NCBI GenBank assembly: GCA_016213205.1
Contig: JACRAZ010000063.1
Coordinates: 96,340 to 160,339 of the forward strand
Length of the DNA stretch: 64,000 bases
From: Burkholderiales bacterium
GTDB taxonomy: Bacteria > Pseudomonadota > Gammaproteobacteria > Burkholderiales > Burkholderiaceae_C
Reading direction: 5' to 3'
Position numbers and translations under genes: made by a program. Positions 45,612 through 53,723 of the stretch are shown one piece after another (position 1 is the first letter of the stretch; each line of letters opens with the position of its first letter). Below the pieces are notes generated by a model, which had not been told where the DNA came from, did no database searches, and saw nothing but the letters and a program-made list of their open reading frames with translations.

Positions 45612-46421
45612 ATGTACGTCGAGACGATAGTCAATTTTCTCAGCACCCAGGGCGCGGACTTCGGGCTGAAGCTGCTGGGCGCGCTGGCGGCCTGGATCCT
45701 GGGCCGCTGGATCATCGGCCTGGTGCTCAAGGCCTTCAACGCCGCGGTGGCGCACGGCAAGCGCATCGACGGCACGCTGGCCAAGTACCTGAGCTCCATT
45801 CTCAACGTGGTGCTGAACCTGGTCCTGATCCTCGCGATCCTGGACATCTTCGGCGTGCGCACCACCTCCTTCGTGGCGCTGCTGGCGGGCGCGGGCCTGG
45901 CCATCGGCACCGCCTGGGGCGGGCTGCTCACGCACTTTGCCGCCGGCGTGTTCATGCAGGTGCTCAGGCCCTTCAAGGTGGGCGATTTCGTGCAGGCCGG
46001 CGGCGTCACCGGCACGGTGCACGAGGTGGGCCTGTTCGGCACCACCATCATCACGCCGGACAACGTGATGACGATCGTCGGCAACAACAAGATCTTCTCG
46101 GACAGCATCCAGAACTACTCGTCGCTGCCGCACCGCCGCGTGGACTGCAGCGCCAAGGTGGCCAACAGCGTGGACCCCAACGACGCCATCGCACGGCTGA
46201 AGCCCGCCATCGCCGCCATCCCCAACGTGCTGGCCACGCCGGCGCCCGACATCGAGATCATGGGCTTCACCCCCGAAGGCCCGCTGCTGTGCGTGCGCCC
46301 CTACACCCACACCGACCACTACTGGCAGGTGTACTTCGACACCCACAAGGCCGTGGTCGCCGCCTTCGGCGCCGCGGGCTACCCGGTGCCCGAGACCCCG
46401 CTCGCGCCGCGCAACCGCTGA
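45612..46421 (+). CDS. mscS: Small-conductance mechanosensitive channel (MscS)
   Basis: A 269-residue protein. Three N-terminal helices (about 15-40, 58-78, 84-110) are followed by the pore helix LLAGAGLAIGTAWGGLLTHF and the beta domain starting VLRPFKVGDFVQAGGVTG. The C-terminal alpha/beta vestibule domain (TPAPDIEIMGF, LLCVRPYTHTDHYW) is complete. The length equals E. coli MscS. The channel opens under membrane tension during osmotic downshift. ATG at 45612 has a GGAGGA site 7 bases upstream. Confidence 0.92.
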   Translation: MYVETIVNFLSTQGADFGLKLLGALAAWILGRWIIGLVLKAFNAAVAHGKRIDGTLAKYLSSILNVVLNLVLILAILDIFGVRTTSFVALLAGAGLAIGTAWGGLLTHFAAGVFMQVLRPFKVGDFVQAGGVTGTVHEVGLFGTTIITPDNVMTIVGNNKIFSDSIQNYSSLPHRRVDCSAKVANSVDPNDAIARLKPAIAAIPNVLATPAPDIEIMGFTPEGPLLCVRPYTHTDHYWQVYFDTHKAVVAAFGAAGYPVPETPLAPRNR

Positions 46422-46501
46422 CCCTGGGGTCACTACCAGCTTGGGCCCGGCGGCAAATGCGGGTGTGATGCAGGCCCTGTCCTCTCGCCCTGACCTTGCC
46501 G

Positions 46502-48646
46502 ATGCCCGCAGCCCGAAACACCCTGGTTCCCTCCGCGCTGGCGATCGCCTGCGCGGCCGCCTGCGCCCAGACCGCCCCGGCGGGCCCGGCCGAGCCATCC
46601 ACCGAAAGCATCGTCATCACCGGCTCAGCACGTGCCCAGCGGGTGCTGGATTCGCCGTATGCGCTGTCGGTGCTGGAGGCCGACGCACTGCGTGCGGCCG
46701 GGCCGATGGTGAACCTTTCCGAAGCCCTGGTCCGGGTGCCCGGGCTGGTGGCCAACAACCGCAACAACCACGCGCAAGACCTGCAGATCAGCTCGCGCGG
46801 CTTCGGTGCGCGGGCTGCCTTCGGCGTGCGGGGCCTGCGCCTGGTGGCCGACGGCATCCCCGCCAGCATGCCCGATGGCCAGGGCCAGGTGGCGCACCTC
46901 GACCTCGCGGGGGCCGCGCGCATCGAGGTGCTGCGCGGGCCGTTTTCAGCGCTGTATGGCAACAGCTCGGGGGGCGTGATCGCGGTGCATGGCGCGGCGG
47001 TGCGCCACCCGCAGGTGGAGGCCTCGGCCGATGCGGGCCGCTTCGGCCTGCGGCAGGCGCGCATCGGCCTGGCGGCCCGGCCCGCCGAAGGCCTGGACCT
47101 GCAGGCCAGCACATCGGTGCTGGACAGCGACGGCTTTCGCCCGCAGAGCGCGGCCCACCGCCAGCTGGGCCACCTGCGCCTGGGCTGGCAGCACGGCACC
47201 GAAACCGTGGTGCTGCGAGCCTCCGACCACACCCAGCGCGCGCAGGACCCGCTGGGCCTGACCCGCGCCCAGTTCGCGGCCGGCTGGCGCCAGACCACGC
47301 CGCAGGCGTTGCAGTTCGACACCCGCAAGACCATCCGCCAGACCCAGGAAGGCCTGCACTGGCGCCATCGGTTTGCCGGCGATGGCCCGCTCGCCGAGAG
47401 CACGCTGATGGTCTACAACGGAACACGTGGCGTCACCCAATGGCAGGCGATCGCAGCGGCCACGCAGGCCCCGGCACGCCATGGTGGCGGGCTGGTCGAC
47501 TTCGACCGGGCTTACGGCGGCGCCGAGGCCCGGCTGGCCTGGCGGCTGGGGTCGGCCGAACTGGTCACCGGCGTCTCGGTCGAGGACCAGCGCGACGACC
47601 GCCAGGGTTACGAGAACTTCACCGGCACCGGCGCCGCCCAGGTGCTGGGCGTGCAGGGCCGGCTGCGGCGCGACGAGCGCAACCGCGCCAGCACCCGCGA
47701 AGCCTTTGCGCAGGCCGACTGGCCGCTGGCCGAGCGCCTGGCCGTCACCGGCGGGCTGCGCCACGGCCGGGTGCGGCTGCGCACCGAGGACAGGTTCCTT
47801 GCCAACGGCGACGACTCCGGCGTGCTCGACTTCCGCTACACCAACCCGGCGCTGGGGCTGCGCTGGTCGCCGGCGCCCGGGTGGAACCTGCACGCCAGCG
47901 CGGCGCGCGGTTTCGAATCACCCACCTTGGGCGAGCTGGCCTACCGCGCCGATGGCCAGGCCGGCTTCAACACCACGCTGCGCGGGCAGACCAGCCGCCA
48001 GGTCGAGCTGGGTGGCAAGCTGCAGCGGCCCGGGCTGCAGCTGGAGGCCACGCTGTTCACGGCCCGTGTCGACAACGAGATCGGCGTGCTCAGCAACAGC
48101 GGTGGCCGCTCCAGCTTCCAGAACGTGGGCCGCACGCAGCGTGCGGGGGCCGAGCTGGCCGGCCAGTGGCAGGCCGCGCCTGCCCTGCGTGTGCAGGCCG
48201 CCGCCACCTGGCTGCAGGCGCGCTACCGCGAGCGTTTCCTCACCTGCAGCGGCGTGCCCTGCACGGTGCCCAACCTGCCCGTGGCCGCGGGCAACCGCAT
48301 CGCCGGCACGCAGCGCACCAGTGGCTATGCCGAGCTGGCCTGGCAGCCCGCGGCGCGCCTGGCCTGGCCGGGTGAGCTGGCGCTCGAGTGGCGCGCGGTG
48401 GGCCGCACACCGGTGAACGATGCGAACAGCGACTTCGCCGCCGGCTACGCGCTGGCGAACCTGCGCTGGCGTTTCGTTCAGCCGCTCACTTCATCCGATA
48501 GCTTCGAGCTGCTCGCCCGCCTCGACAACCTGTTCGACCGCCTCCACGCCGGCAGCGTGATCGTCAACGACGGCAACGCCCGCTTCTTCGAGCCCGGCGC
48601 CCCCCGCAGTGCGCTGTTGTCCGTGCGCTGGCAGCACCGCTTCTAG
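46502..48646 (+). CDS. PqqU/YncD-like TonB-dependent receptor
   Basis: 714 residues. Signal peptide (cleaved near CAQ), TonB-box-like ESIVITGSA, plug domain and 22-strand barrel ending in aromatic WQHRF. The plug sequences LSEALVRVPGLVANNRNNHA, GFGARAAFGVRGLRL and DGIPASMPDGQGQ are close to those of E. coli YncD (PqqU), recently shown to import the cofactor PQQ. The C-terminal RLDNLFDRLHAGSVIVND also matches. The gene converges on a PQQ-dependent dehydrogenase, which fits PQQ uptake. ATG at 46502 is used; TTG at 46496 is possible. Confidence 0.88.
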   Translation: MPAARNTLVPSALAIACAAACAQTAPAGPAEPSTESIVITGSARAQRVLDSPYALSVLEADALRAAGPMVNLSEALVRVPGLVANNRNNHAQDLQISSRGFGARAAFGVRGLRLVADGIPASMPDGQGQVAHLDLAGAARIEVLRGPFSALYGNSSGGVIAVHGAAVRHPQVEASADAGRFGLRQARIGLAARPAEGLDLQASTSVLDSDGFRPQSAAHRQLGHLRLGWQHGTETVVLRASDHTQRAQDPLGLTRAQFAAGWRQTTPQALQFDTRKTIRQTQEGLHWRHRFAGDGPLAESTLMVYNGTRGVTQWQAIAAATQAPARHGGGLVDFDRAYGGAEARLAWRLGSAELVTGVSVEDQRDDRQGYENFTGTGAAQVLGVQGRLRRDERNRASTREAFAQADWPLAERLAVTGGLRHGRVRLRTEDRFLANGDDSGVLDFRYTNPALGLRWSPAPGWNLHASAARGFESPTLGELAYRADGQAGFNTTLRGQTSRQVELGGKLQRPGLQLEATLFTARVDNEIGVLSNSGGRSSFQNVGRTQRAGAELAGQWQAAPALRVQAAATWLQARYRERFLTCSGVPCTVPNLPVAAGNRIAGTQRTSGYAELAWQPAARLAWPGELALEWRAVGRTPVNDANSDFAAGYALANLRWRFVQPLTSSDSFELLARLDNLFDRLHAGSVIVNDGNARFFEPGAPRSALLSVRWQHRF

Positions 48647-48722
48647 ACGAGAGAGCGCCACGACCGCTCCCCCGGAGGGGACAGGTCGCGCAGCGCCCAG
48701 GGGCGCCACCCCGATCGAAGCG

Positions 48723-48846
48723 CCAAACCCGATCCGGGTTGCCCGGTCGGGTTTGGTCAACCCCTTGGGGCCGAGCCCGGACGAAGAACAGTCCCTGCGG
48801 ACTGTTCTTCGCCTGGCGAGGCGTTCGGCCCTGCCGGGCCGGACGC
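48723..48846. repeat. Three strong inverted repeats between convergent genes
   Basis: Hairpin A (48723-48756): arms CCAAACCCGA and TCGGGTTTGG with an inner CCGGG-TTG-CCCGG stem. Hairpin B (48782-48811): perfect 13-bp arms CGAAGAACAGTCC and GGACTGTTCTTCG around CTGC. Hairpin C (48821-48846): 11-bp arms with one G-U around TGCC. They lie between the convergent receptor and dehydrogenase genes. None has a U-run, so they may be REP-like elements or factor-independent transcript ends. Confidence 0.7.
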
Positions 48847-48874
48847 GGACTGGCCGCCAGGCGGCCGGGGCTCC

Positions 48875-51004
48875 CTATTTCGGCCGAATGGCGTCTGCCG
48901 TGCCCTGGATGAAGGCCTTGATCTTGGCGACATCATCCGACGTGAGCTTGCCGGTGAAGTCGGGCATGCCGTTGGCCATGCCCGGGCCCTTGAACACGAA
49001 GCGGTCGAGGTTGCCGATGATGTCGGCCGACGAATAGCCCAGGTTCGGGATGTTGCCGCCGCGGTCCACGCCCGGCACGCCGTGGCAGAACACGCAGTTG
49101 CTCACGTAGATCAGGGTGCCTTCCTGGTAGTGCTTGGGGTCGTAGTCCACGCCCTTGAGCAGCGCACCGAGCTTGTAGTCCACGAAGTCAGGCGCCTTGG
49201 CCGTGCCCCCCGCGGCAAAGGTGTACACCGTGCCCGGGCCCTTGCGGTCGGTGGTGCGCATCGACAGGCCGTACACACCGCCCCAGCCCACCGCGATGGA
49301 CACGTACTGCTTGCCATCCACCAGGTAGGTGGAGGGCGCGGCCACCACGCCGGTGCCGGTGGGCGTTTCCCAGAGCTTCTCGCCGGTGGTGGCGTTGTAG
49401 GCCACGAAGCGGCCGTCCGCCGTGCCCTGGAACACCAGGTTGCCGGCGGTGGTGAGCGTGCCGCCGTTCCACGGCGACACGTGCTCCACGCGCCAGGCCT
49501 CCTTCTGCGCCACCGGGTCCCAGGCGATCAGCCGCCCGAAGGGCTTGCTCTTGGGCGGCTCGGCGTTGGCGAACATCGCGGTGTTCCAGCCCATGCCGCT
49601 GTGCGGCTGGCCGGGCTTGTTGGAGTTGAAGCTCCAGCCCTTGTCGTCCATCAGGTTCAGCGGCACGTTCTGCGCCGGCAGGTACACCAGCCCGGTCTTG
49701 GGGTTGAACGACATCGAGTGCCAGTTGTGCGCACCGAAGGGGCCGGGGATCGAGTCGTAGGGCTTGTCGGTCGAGCGCGCCTCGGCCACCTCCACCGGGC
49801 GGCCGTTGGCGTCGTAGCCGGTGGCCCAGTTGACGTCGACGAAGTTCTTGGCCGAGATGAACTGGCCGTTGGTGCGGTCCACCACGAAGAAGAAGCCGTT
49901 CTTCGGTGCGTGCAGGATCACCTTGCGCGGCTTGCCGCCGATCTTCAGGTCGGCCAGGATCATCGGCTGGGTGGAGGTGTAGTCCCAGTTGTCACCCGGT
50001 GTTTCCTGGTAGTGCCACACGTACTTGCCGGTGTCCGGGTTCAGTGCCACCAGCGAGGCCAGGTACAGGTTGTCACCCCCGGCCGGGCTGCGCTTGCTGC
50101 GCGCCCACGGGCTGCCGTTGCCGGTGCCGATGTACAGCAGGTTCAGCTCGGGGTCGAAGGCCATGGTGTCCCAGGCCGTGCCGCCGCCGCCGGCTTCCCA
50201 CCACTTGCCGGCAGGATCCCAGGTCTTGGCGGCCTTGGCCATCGATTCGTCTTCGAAGGGCTTGCTCGGATCGCCCGGCACGGTGAACCAGCGCCACTTC
50301 TGGGCGCCGGTGCTCGCGTCGTACGCGGTGACGTAGCCGCGCACGCCATACTCGGCGCCGCCGTTGCCGATGATGACCTTGCCCTTCACCACCCGCGGCG
50401 CGCCGGTGATGGTGTACGAGTACTTGTGGTCGATGATGGTGTCCTTCTCCCACACCACCTTGCCGCTGGCCGCGTCCAGCGCGATCAGACGGCCATCGTA
50501 CGCGGCCACGTACACCTTGCCCTGCCACAGCGCCACGCCGCGGTTGACCACGTCGCAGCAGCCGCGGTAGCCCTTGGAGCGGTCGACCTTCGGGTCGTAG
50601 GTCCACAGGCGCTGGCCGGTGCGCACGTCCAGCGCGTGCACGATGCTCCAGGCGCCGGTGACGTACATGATGCCGTCCACCACCACCGGCGTGGCCTCCA
50701 CCCCGCGTGTCGATTCGAGGTTGTACGACCACACCAGGCCCAGGTTCTTCACGTTGCCGGCGTTGATCTGGTCCAGCCGCGAGAAGCGTGTCTCGGCGTA
50801 ATCCAGGCCGTAGCTGGGCCAGTCGGCCGTGGTTCTGGCATTGGCCTGGATGGCCTTGCCATCGATGCGGCCGGTGACCGCCTTGATGTGCTCAGGCGAG
50901 CCCTTGGCCGGCGGCGCGGCCGAGGCAGGGCTAACCAGTGCTGCGCACAACAGTGCCAGCCCATACCATCGCGCCTGGGCCGCAGGATGCCGTTGCTTCG
51001 TCAT
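48875..51004 (-). CDS. PQQ-dependent alcohol dehydrogenase with C-terminal cytochrome c
   Basis: A 709-residue periplasmic quinohaemoprotein (type II ADH). The signal peptide is cleaved near ASA|AP. The eight-bladed propeller (about 40-580) has the adjacent-cysteine disulphide motif YRGCCDVVNRG, the catalytic Asp in GDNWDYTSTQP and tryptophan-docking repeats (ALDVRTGQRLWTYD, NATTGEKLWETP). A cytochrome c domain (about 610-709) follows with haem motif CVFCH and axial Met in NGMPDF. It oxidises primary alcohols and passes electrons to the respiratory chain. ATG at 51004 has GAGGAG 7 bases upstream. Confidence 0.93.
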   Translation of the reverse strand: MTKQRHPAAQARWYGLALLCAALVSPASAAPPAKGSPEHIKAVTGRIDGKAIQANARTTADWPSYGLDYAETRFSRLDQINAGNVKNLGLVWSYNLESTRGVEATPVVVDGIMYVTGAWSIVHALDVRTGQRLWTYDPKVDRSKGYRGCCDVVNRGVALWQGKVYVAAYDGRLIALDAASGKVVWEKDTIIDHKYSYTITGAPRVVKGKVIIGNGGAEYGVRGYVTAYDASTGAQKWRWFTVPGDPSKPFEDESMAKAAKTWDPAGKWWEAGGGGTAWDTMAFDPELNLLYIGTGNGSPWARSKRSPAGGDNLYLASLVALNPDTGKYVWHYQETPGDNWDYTSTQPMILADLKIGGKPRKVILHAPKNGFFFVVDRTNGQFISAKNFVDVNWATGYDANGRPVEVAEARSTDKPYDSIPGPFGAHNWHSMSFNPKTGLVYLPAQNVPLNLMDDKGWSFNSNKPGQPHSGMGWNTAMFANAEPPKSKPFGRLIAWDPVAQKEAWRVEHVSPWNGGTLTTAGNLVFQGTADGRFVAYNATTGEKLWETPTGTGVVAAPSTYLVDGKQYVSIAVGWGGVYGLSMRTTDRKGPGTVYTFAAGGTAKAPDFVDYKLGALLKGVDYDPKHYQEGTLIYVSNCVFCHGVPGVDRGGNIPNLGYSSADIIGNLDRFVFKGPGMANGMPDFTGKLTSDDVAKIKAFIQGTADAIRPK

Positions 51005-51067
51005 GGTGTCTCCTCGTTCACTGCTCTTGGGTGGGGAACCCGCTGAGCATCGGCCGTCCGCGGCGGC

Positions 51068-51117
51068 AATCCAATCTCGTGGATTCCCGCACCCCGAACT
51101 GTTCTGTCTCGACACAG
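51068..51117. promoter_or_regulatory. Candidate operators between dehydrogenase and regulator
   Basis: The 120-base divergent gap holds two inverted repeats: AATCCA-N6-TGGATT (51068-51085) and CTGTCTCGACACAG (51104-51117, 12 of 14 palindromic). AcoR-type Fis proteins bind TGT-N-ACA style palindromes, so the second is a plausible site for the adjacent regulator. No sigma-54 or strong sigma-70 promoter was recognised. Confidence 0.35.
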
Positions 51118-51124
51118 CTTCGCC

Positions 51125-52318
51125 ATGCCGCAATCACGCTCCCATCCCACCGCCATGCACTGGCCGGCCGCGGCCGCCGCCCAGGCCAGCGTGCCGCTGG
51201 CGCGGCAACGCTTCTTCAGCGAGGGCCTGCGCCCGGACGGCCAGGTGCCCGATGCGTTATGGCAATCCTGGCAGCGCTGCCTGCAGGCCGGGTTGCGGCC
51301 CGAGCAGCTGCCCGAGTTCCAGGCCGTCAGCCGCAGCAAGGTGAACTACCTCGCCGCGCGTGACCACGTGCTGCTGCGCGCGGCGCGCCGCCCGTTCGAC
51401 GAACTGCAGGCCGCCGTGGCCCGCAGCGCCGCCAAGGTGCTGCTGACCGACCGCGACGGGGTGCTGCTGCGCGTGTCGCCGCCCACGCTGCAGGACACGC
51501 CGGTGCTGGCCACCGGCTGCCGCGTGGGCGTGAACCTGGGCGAGCTGATGGTGGGCACCACCGCCCCCACGCTGGCCGCTCACCTGGGCCGCAGTTGCGT
51601 GCTGGGCGCGCACGAGCACTTCTACGAACTGCTGGGCGACGTGCATTGCGCGGCCGCGCCCATCCGCAACCGGCACGGCGATGTGGTGGGCGTGCTCGAC
51701 CTCTCGATCGAAGCGCAGCCCTTCGGCTTTGATGCACAGTGGCTGGTGCAGGCCTACGCGAACACGATCGAGAACAACCTGCGAATTGCGCAAACCCGGC
51801 AACAGGTGCTGGTGCGCTTGCACAGCTCGGCCACCGCACTGCAGACCGGCAATGCCGGCCTGGCCGCGGTGGACGAATGCGGGCGCGTGAGCTGGCTCAA
51901 CGCGATGGCGGCCGCGCTGGTGGGCGTGAACCATGCCGACGCGCGCCAGTTCAAGGCCGAGGAACTGCTGGGCTGCAGCCTGGAGCAGGTGCTCGCCCGC
52001 ACGCTGGCCCGCAGCCCGCAGCCGCTGCTGCTGCCCAATGGCCTGACGGTGTGGATGCTGGCCGAGTACCGCGACCTGGGCGATGGCGAGGAAGACGAGC
52101 CCCAGGGCGAGGCCGGCCTGCCGCTGCCTGTGCAGACCGGCCCTGCCATCGACGCCACCGGCGACGAAGCCGGCGCCAGTGCGGCCACCCTGGCGCAACT
52201 GAGCCGCCAGCTCATCGAGCAGACGCTGGCGCAGTGCCAGGGCAACGTGTCGCAGGCCGCGCGCCGGCTCGGTGTGTCGCGCGGGCTGCTGTACCGGCGC
52301 CTGCGCAACGGGCGCTGA
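51125..52318 (+). CDS. AcoR-like GAF-Fis regulator without AAA+ domain
   Basis: 397 residues. The N-terminal AcoR-type segment (ARQRFFSEG, LWQSWQRCLQAGL) leads into a GAF domain (about 75-215, with GRSCVLGAHEHFYELLGDVH and VVGVLDLSIEAQPF) and a PAS-like region (about 235-300). A Fis-type helix-turn-helix closes the protein (QCQGNVSQAARRLGVSRGLLYRRL). The sigma-54-interacting AAA+ domain normally found in AcoR is absent: no GAFTGA or Walker motif. It is divergent from the PQQ dehydrogenase and probably controls it. ATG at 51155 is an alternative start. Confidence 0.82.
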   Translation: MPQSRSHPTAMHWPAAAAAQASVPLARQRFFSEGLRPDGQVPDALWQSWQRCLQAGLRPEQLPEFQAVSRSKVNYLAARDHVLLRAARRPFDELQAAVARSAAKVLLTDRDGVLLRVSPPTLQDTPVLATGCRVGVNLGELMVGTTAPTLAAHLGRSCVLGAHEHFYELLGDVHCAAAPIRNRHGDVVGVLDLSIEAQPFGFDAQWLVQAYANTIENNLRIAQTRQQVLVRLHSSATALQTGNAGLAAVDECGRVSWLNAMAAALVGVNHADARQFKAEELLGCSLEQVLARTLARSPQPLLLPNGLTVWMLAEYRDLGDGEEDEPQGEAGLPLPVQTGPAIDATGDEAGASAATLAQLSRQLIEQTLAQCQGNVSQAARRLGVSRGLLYRRLRNGR

Positions 52319-52694
52319 TCAGGGCGCGGGCTGGCCGTTGACACTCAGCCTTTGCAGCAGCCACCGATCGGTGAAGCTGCCGCCCGCACCGGTGTTGATG
52401 GTCGACTCGCGTTCGAGCTCGATGCCCCACCCGCGCCACACCCAAATCACCGACACCGAATCCGGCGCCTCCGGCGAACTGCTCTCGAAGCGGCAGGCTG
52501 GGAAGCTGCCCGCCGCCGTCTGCCGCGTCTCGTAACCGACGAAGCGGGTGCGGTACGTCTCTGTGGCGGTGGTCGGCCCGGTGGTGACGCCGTTGGTGGA
52601 CCACCGGCGCCGCCAGCGCCGAGGACAGCCCCAGCGCCAAGGCGCCGGCAGCGAACAGGGCGCGCAGTCTTGAGTGCAGTTGCAGGCTGTGCAT
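52319..52694 (-). pseudogene. Small secreted protein gene with a one-base frameshift
   Basis: An AGGAG site precedes ATG at 52694, which encodes a clean signal peptide (MHSLQLHSRLRALFAAGALA and on, ending ALAAPV at 52602). One base later, in the +1 frame, an open frame of 93 codons runs to a TGA at 52319-52321 (STNGVTTGPTTATETYRTRF and on, ending VNGQPAP). Dropping one base near 52601 would join them into a 124-residue exported protein. The frameshift may be a real lesion or a sequencing error. The downstream part has a single Cys and is Thr- and Trp-rich; no family was recognised. Confidence 0.55.
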
Positions 52695-52773
52695 CGGCAT
52701 CACTCCTGATCCAGGGTTCGGGCGCCCGCCGCAGGGTTCCGGGGGCACGCAGTGCCACGAGCTTGCGATGACG

Positions 52774-53601
52774 CTAGGGTGTCCACCAAGCACCCAGGCG
52801 CGGCAGGGCGGCGCAGGCGTTCAGGCCGGTGATGCGCGCGGTTTCGTCCAGGCTCCAGCCGCGCAGCTGCGCCAGCGTCTGCGCAATGCGCGGCAGCTCG
52901 GCCGGCTCGTTGCGCGAACGCTCGCCCGCGGCCCGCTGGGCGGCGGTGCGGTACAGCCAGTGCGGCGGGATGTCCGGCGCATCGGTCTCCAGCACCAGGG
53001 CCTCGGCGGGCAGCTCGGTGGCCAGGCGGCGGATCTGCAGCGCGCGCTCATGCGTCATCGCCCCGCCGAAGCCCAGCCTGAAGCCGCGCTCGACGAACTG
53101 CCGCGCCTGCGCCGCGCTGCCATTGAACGCGTGCGCGATGCCCCCGCTCACCGGAATGCGGCGCAGGCCGTGCAACAGGGCATCGGCCGACCGCCGCACA
53201 TGCAGGATGGCCGGCAGGCCGGCCTCCCGCGCCAGCTGCAGTTGCGCGAGGTAGAAGTGGCGCTGGCGCGCCAGGTCGAGCCCCGGCACGAAGTGGTCGA
53301 GCCCGATCTCCCCCACCGCCACCAGGCGCGCATCGTCGCGGTGGCGCTGCAGGGCCTGCGCCAGGCGCTGCAGGTCGCCTTCCTCGGCCTGTGGCACGAA
53401 CAGCGGGTGGATGCCCAGCGCGTAGCAGTGGCCGGTGGCATGCGCGAGCGCGCGCACCCGCTCGAAATCGCGTGCCTGCACGGCCGGCAGCACGAGCAGC
53501 GCGACACCCGCGGCCCGTGCGCGCTCGGCCACCGCGTCCCGGTCGGCATCGAACTCGGGGGCGTCCAGGTGGCAGTGGGTGTCGATCCAGCGGGTCGGCA
53601 T
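52774..53601 (-). CDS. TatD-family metal-dependent hydrolase
   Basis: 275 residues, TIM-barrel amidohydrolase. The metal ligands are visible: HxH in WIDTHCHLD, Glu in VGEIGLDHF, His in ILHVRRS, His in GIAHAFNGS and Asp in LETDAPDIPP. TatD proteins act as 3'-5' nucleases on DNA or D-aminoacyl-tRNA hydrolases; several paralogues per genome are usual, so the exact role is open. ATG at 53601 lies just before the conserved N-terminus. It is divergent from the htrA-like gene. Confidence 0.88.
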   Translation of the reverse strand: MPTRWIDTHCHLDAPEFDADRDAVAERARAAGVALLVLPAVQARDFERVRALAHATGHCYALGIHPLFVPQAEEGDLQRLAQALQRHRDDARLVAVGEIGLDHFVPGLDLARQRHFYLAQLQLAREAGLPAILHVRRSADALLHGLRRIPVSGGIAHAFNGSAAQARQFVERGFRLGFGGAMTHERALQIRRLATELPAEALVLETDAPDIPPHWLYRTAAQRAAGERSRNEPAELPRIAQTLAQLRGWSLDETARITGLNACAALPRLGAWWTP

Positions 53602-53723
53602 GGCGCGCACATCATGCACCGCGCTGCCGAAGCGGCAAAAGCGGCACGGCCTGCACAAGGCCGGAGGCTCGTGGTAGTGTGCCGCGATGCGGCCTGCGGT
53701 CGGGCTGCCGGAGCGGTTCAGGC

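Noticed and set aside
51005..51124. A sigma-54 promoter for the PQQ dehydrogenase
   Set aside because: No GG-N10-GC element fits, and the adjacent regulator lacks the AAA+ domain needed for sigma-54.
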